NCBI GenBank assembly: GCA_948567375.1
Contig: OX419755.1
Location: 10,421,001-10,485,000, forward strand
Direction: 5' to 3'
Length of the DNA stretch: 64,000 bases
From: Lunularia cruciata
Lineage: Eukaryota > Streptophyta > Marchantiopsida > Lunulariales > Lunulariaceae
The notes below the pieces were generated by a model. That model saw only the letters and a program-made list of their open reading frames with translations, searched no databases and was not told the origin of the DNA. A program made the position numbers and the translations under genes. Below are positions 59,401-64,000 of the stretch, piece by piece; the stretch's first letter is position 1, and each line of letters starts with the position of its first letter.

Positions 59401-59410
59401 TTTGGAGCAC

Positions 59411-59488
59411 ATTTTACCTAGTTTGTCCCACCGTTGTACGGCTTGACGGCGTCTTCTCATCCTTCGTGTTTTCTACGCGGTAGCCTTT
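59411..59488 (+). repeat. Dispersed ~90-bp repeat, copy 4
   Basis: Reads ATTTTACCTAGTTTGTCCCA, GTTGTACGGCTTGACGG, GTCTTCTCATCCTTCGTG and TTTTCTACGCGGTAGCCTTT. The leading palindrome is missing. Confidence 0.75.
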
Positions 59489-60103
59489 CCCTTGGAGCAC
59501 ACCGGGGTAAAAGTTTCAGCTTAACCCACACGCTTCCGGTCATACCAAGAAGAGTATCGAAGTATCTAAGGGTAATTTAGGTTTTGTACTCTTTGTGGTA
59601 ATTTCTATGCTCGTATTCTGCCCGGAGTTTATTTAGCTGTCCCGGTTTTACCCCTCCCAGGCCGGTTGAGATTATTCACATTGCCGGTCGTTCCGGCGGT
59701 CTTGAGTGCGAAACCAAACACTTTTTGACTCCATCTGCATCTAGTGCTACAGTGGGGGGGGTTTCAGTTATAGTTTAACGGGCAGTGCATCCGCCAAGAG
59801 GTTTAACATTTGTTTGGGGAGAGTCCCATGGCAGACGTAATATGCTACGAGTAATCTAAAAGGTGATCCTGAGCCCGTTTCTCACCCATAGCCATTCTAT
59901 GGGTTTCAGAAATAAGAATGATGGATACATACAAGTGATGTTGGTTTTCCATAACATTAAGTAACAGGCTGTAAAAGCCTCAAGAACATTCGGTTCTGAA
60001 AGTTACTTACTAAATATTACGACTTGAATTCTAGAGAGAAATACATGATATATAAAATAGATTATTTTACCAGTTGATACGATATACGTGCGTCAAGGGA
60101 AAA
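59489..60103. other. Spacer between repeat copies
   Basis: No gene visible. A G-run (GTGGGGGGGGTTTC, near 59754) is the only compositional feature. Confidence 0.4.
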
Positions 60104-60180
60104 GGCGACAGTGTCGAAAACACGAAGGATCGGAAGACACGGTCAATCCCTACAAGAGTGAGACAAAATAGGTAAAATGC
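60104..60180 (-). repeat. Dispersed ~90-bp repeat, copy 5 (inverse)
   Basis: The reverse complement reads ATTTTACCTATTTTGTCTCA, CTCTTGTAGGGATTGACCG, GTCTTCCGATCCTTCGTGTT and TCGACACTGTCGCC. The most diverged of the copies. Confidence 0.65.
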
Positions 60181-61007
60181 AGCTATGTTCCAATAGAATT
60201 GATATGAGAAAATCGACCCTACAATAGGTATGAGAAATCTGTGTATCAAGGGAAAAAGGAGATGAGATACCTATGATACGAATAGACAAGAAAAAGGTTC
60301 AATTAGTGCCTGCATCAACTTGTATGGAGTCTCCCTACCCAGTAAAATGTTAAGGATCATGATTGCGGTTACCAGTAAATCTTTCATGATTATGGGGAGT
60401 TTACCCCAAATTTATTTCACCGATATTTATGGATGCCCTTACAGTGATTTTTGAATTCAAAATGTGTCCAATTTTCTTGTAAATTTAAACATTAATATTT
60501 CATGGGTACCTGGAAATATGAAACTTCCGATGTGCAATTACTGTTTAGATTCAAAATACAGAAAGATTAAAGCTGCGGTCATAGAGTTTATGACTTTTAT
60601 GCAGAACAAGCTTTTATTGTTTAAATATGATCAAAGCTGAACTTAAACCTACAAGCTTCAACATAAAATACTACAAGTTAAATGATGAGTTGGAATGCTC
60701 AGATCTTGTGTCCAGCAGATCCCTTGGATAATTAGATTGTCGTTGTAATATAAGAAGGACATGAGCAATTTTCAGAACTTAAGAATTTATCTATCTTATG
60801 TGTTTGGAGATTTGGTTCGTTACATATATGTTGATATCAACTGTTGTAGAATAGTCTAGTCCTCTAATTAATAATGTACTTAGATAAACGATTAACACTT
60901 TGCTGAGGTATGTCAACCGTACATAGCTTCAGGTCCAATAGTATATTTCCAATGAAAACAAAGGAGGAATACAAGGTACCGACCAGTGCAAAAAGGAGAG
61001 AGAAGTA

Positions 61008-61098
61008 GGCGACCGCATATGAAAACTGAAGGATCGGAAGACCCCATCAAGCCATACAAGGGAGAGACAAAAAAGGTAACATGGGGCTAAGCCCCAAT
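61008..61098 (-). repeat. Dispersed ~90-bp repeat, copy 6 (inverse)
   Basis: The reverse complement starts TTGGGGCTTAGCCCCATGTT, continues CTCTCCCTTGTATGGCTTGA and TCTTCCGATCCTTCAGTTTT, and ends ATATGCGGTCGCC. It is preceded by ATAGACTCTA as in copy 3, so the conserved unit extends at least 10 bp beyond the palindrome. Confidence 0.8.
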
Positions 61099-61953
61099 AG
61101 AGTCTATATGAGGCTTTAAAAGGAGAGAGAGTCAAAGGTAATTAACACCATAAGTGAGCTAAAAGCCAAAGCATGACTACAGCCCCAAGGCAAGCAGGGG
61201 AAAAAGTAGCACATAAAGCAACAACAAAACAATCTACAAGACCGGAATCTATTGTTGAATTGTGTGGGAAAGGTACTCCAATGTAAGTGGTGGAGTGCTT
61301 TAGTCATGCTAGACATTCTTGCTACTATTTTTTTGTCTATGAAGACCCAATGCATTACAGCATTGCAATGTGATAGAGATATACTATCATTAGTAAGACA
61401 TGAGCATAGTTTGAGAGACCACAAAAGCCACTCTCCTTTGCAAGGAACCTTATGTTGCTTCTCGAGGAGACCATCAAAGTAGTGATGAAGATGCCTAAAA
61501 ATCTCCATAACTTGAGGTAAAAATGTATATGAGGAGAGCCAAAGTGCATAATGGCCCTCCTTTCCTTGAGTGTCAATGGTCATTGTTGCTCTTGCTTGTA
61601 CGCCAACTTGTGAAAACAACTTTGCTTGTAGGAGGCTTGCAACCATTGTATCAAGCAAGGTATATTGATTGTGTTAGGATTTACTCTTATGCCTTAGGGT
61701 TACACCATAAAGGAGTAATTTTTTATCTCTCAAAGGTTGATGAGAGGAGTGAACTGAGAGAGTGTTGAAGCTCTCAATTGGTATGCATAGATATGGCAGT
61801 GAACCTATGTGTTAGTAAAGATTCATGATGCATTCCCATGGATGTAGCCTCACATAGAAGTGAACCACGTACATACTCATGTGTAATGTGTGAACTCGCT
61901 AGTAATGTACATGTAATATGCATTTGTTGTGAGACTTGTAAGTTTTTTCAACA
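61099..61953 (+). repeat. Probable 5' LTR end of a further LTR retrotransposon
   Basis: The right border is set by ...TTTTTTCAACA directly before a primer-binding site. I cannot place the left border. A 180-codon minus-strand frame (61658-61116, first ATG at residue 5) lies inside. It has no recognised motif and may be chance or a relic. Confidence 0.5.
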
Positions 61954-61955
61954 AA

Positions 61956-61967
61956 TGGTATCAGAGC
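61956..61967 (+). other. Primer-binding site, initiator tRNA-Met type
   Basis: TGGTATCAGAGC is a perfect match to the common plant LTR-retrotransposon primer site, two bases after an LTR-like CA end. It places the internal region of an element to the right, in plus orientation. Confidence 0.85.
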
Positions 61968-64000
61968 AAACAGATAGTGTCTCTTCTCCACTGGTCTCTC
62001 CCTCCCTCCTACCTCTCAACAAGTAGTCAAAGTGCATCTTGCAATCACCTCCAAGATATATGAGTTTCTTCTTATTTTATGTACTTTGACTACCGTGTTG
62101 CACTTTTGTTTTTGCAAGGATATCTTAGGATCAATGTGGTAGCACTTGACAGGTCTTTTACTAAGATAGGGAATGTACGTCTTGAGAGAAGAAAGGAAAG
62201 GTATGTCATCCAAGCAACTTGAGAAGACCAAAGTATGGAATTTTCCATGAAAGCTAGATCAAGTGGATCAGTTTATATTATTTTGTTAGGCAATAGGTTG
62301 TAGAGGTGCTCAATAGGGTTAACAATAGGGTTAACAATAGAGGTGCTCAATAGGGTTAACTTAACAGGTTCATTGCTTTGGTGAGGTAATGAAAGGTTGT
62401 TGGGGCAGGGAAGCATGTGCAGATCAAGAACTATGTTGATGGTGAAGCAATGATTGTTTATAGCAATTTGTAAAGAAGTTCTGAAGAGAAGGAAAGACAA
62501 CCTATAGCAAAGTGAGATTTATTGGAGGAGAGTTTTATTAGAAAGATTTGAGAGCAAGGTAGAAAATCAGGGAAGGAGGAAAGGAGGACTGTAGTAAGGA
62601 GGAAGCAATTTTTTTAAATTTTTTACAGTGTCCCTTTTCCAACCAACACTTCTTCTTCAATTGCACTAAAATAGAAGAAGGAAGGAAGAATAAGAAGCAA
62701 ATAGAATGCTCTTTATCACATTACTACTTAGTTCTTGTTGGAACAGAAGGAAGGTAGGAGCTGAAATCTTGAGGAGATGAAAGCCACAGAATGGTATGTG
62801 TTCTTGCTTATTTTGTCTTCAGCCGCAGTCCACCTTTCTTCATCATGAGAGACTTCCGGTAGGACATTTTTTCAAAGAATTTGGTAATGAGTAGAGCACA
62901 AGAGATAACTCTTTCAATTAATCTTTGGAAATCTTGATCAACACCTATTGACCTTTTAAAGAGTCAAAGCATTTTCAAACAGGCATGAGGTAATGCCTTG
63001 CTTCACATAATGCTTAGATGTGGCTAGTTAGTGTCAAGCTCAAAAAGCATGAGACAAGTACAGTTAAAGTAAGAAAGGATTCAGAACCTCCATGTAGCCA
63101 GTCCATGTTTGAGAAGAACCTATACAAAGAAGATTTTTCATTGTCCATTATCCATTAGTAATACATTGTGTGTACACATTTGATTTATGGGACCACTTAT
63201 GGTGAAGTATGTAGATAGCAAGATTCTACTTTCCCATCAGCAATGCAATCGGGAGTTAAAGCAACAACTTGAAAATGTCCCTAAACTACCTAAAGCTTGC
63301 ATGCCTCAATAAGCTACAGTTTTGCAAAAAGATAATTCATTGTCAGAATGCTTGAAGATCTGTACAATCCTTATCCAGATTTTCTTGAGCAAGTCCCATA
63401 GTGAACTTTTGCATATGTACCGGTAGGAACTCCTCCTCAGTTACAGTTTTGTTGTCTCCCCGATCCTATAAAGCTAAAGGTATCATCTCCAAGTGGAGAA
63501 GGAGAAGGCTGGAGAGGAAGGGATTTTGCAGTTCAAAACTCCATTTTCTTCCTTGATTGTCACTTAATCCTTCTTGCAGTTTTCCCCAAGAGGTAACCAA
63601 CTCATTATTGGTAGTCATCTTGCATGGAGTGGTTGTGTTCACTATTATAGAACTGACTTGTTGCACCAACATAGACAAGCAAGAAGTAGAACTTGAAGAG
63701 AGTCATTGGTGGTGAAGTTTTAGACTTATGAATGTGGTATAGAATCCAAGGTTTTGACCCCTTGGGGAATTCAATTCATAACTTTTGACTCATGACTCAA
63801 ATGAATGATCTGTTTAGTGTGTTGGAAAGCTTATCTCCAGTACTACAAGTTCATGCAATTAGATTTTGACTTTGAGTACTTGAAGAAGCTTCTGTAAAAT
63901 GATTTATGTCTTATGACCTACTCCTTTGAGTAGTGGAGTTTTAAGGTGATGATTGAAGCACTCAAGAGGAGTCTCTAAGTGCAATAATATCCTCAGTAGT
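61968..64000 (+). other. Internal region of the right-edge LTR element, no intact ORF
   Basis: About 2 kb downstream of the primer site shows no Gag or Pol motif in any frame, and all frames are short. The element is either heavily decayed or non-autonomous (LARD/TRIM-like). A small tandem repeat, CAATAGGGTTAAC (about 62310-62360), is present. The element continues past the window edge. Confidence 0.45.

Noticed and set aside
1-64000. CRISPR arrays, operons, bacterial promoters or ribosome-binding sites
   Set aside because: The window is eukaryotic nuclear DNA with spliced genes; no regularly spaced short repeats of CRISPR type are present.

Overview
The window is nuclear DNA from a streptophyte, most likely a seed-free plant (bryophyte or lycophyte grade). 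The evidence is intron-containing plant genes (a rhomboid RBL14, a GTE-type BET bromodomain protein, a FLIP/FIRRM-like recombination regulator), a plant-type tRNA-Ala, and large amounts of decayed LTR retrotransposon. I cannot name the species from the sequence. The host genes are intact. Most other long reading frames are fragments of transposons.

Layout. 0-9.2 kb is gene-poor: one possible 211-aa ORF at the left edge, then a stretch of diverged local repeats (about 4.7-8.8 kb). 9.25-9.94 kb (minus) holds an ORF for an unrecognised multi-pass membrane protein. 10.2-14.5 kb holds minisatellite-like arrays and old repeats. 15.5-22.7 kb is a dead hAT-like transposase gene (minus) split by a complete but dead Ty3/gypsy chromovirus (16157-21737, plus), which has LTRs, a CATAG target duplication, a Met-type primer site and a C-terminal chromodomain. 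23.6-33.5 kb is the most interesting unit: a minus-strand Ty3/gypsy element whose polyprotein carries a DNMT3-like cytosine-5 methyltransferase between protease and reverse transcriptase, and a PHD finger after the integrase. 33.5-37.6 kb holds a solo-LTR-like repeat and fold-back repeats.

37.6-53.1 kb is the genic island: a FLIP-like gene (plus, six proposed exons), a tRNA-Ala(UGC), RBL14 (plus, two exons) and a nine-exon GTE gene (minus, 808 codons, every junction phase-consistent). 53.1-64 kb is intergenic: a possible GTE promoter region, a second copy of the solo LTR in inverse orientation, several copies of a ~90-bp dispersed repeat, and the 5' LTR end plus primer site of another LTR element that runs out of the window.

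The host genes do not form a pathway: they act in meiotic or repair recombination, organelle membrane proteolysis, acetyl-histone reading and translation. The functional theme worth following is the retroelement that encodes both a chromatin reader (PHD) and a DNA methylation writer. This copy is inactivated by stops and frameshifts, several of which look like C-to-T changes.
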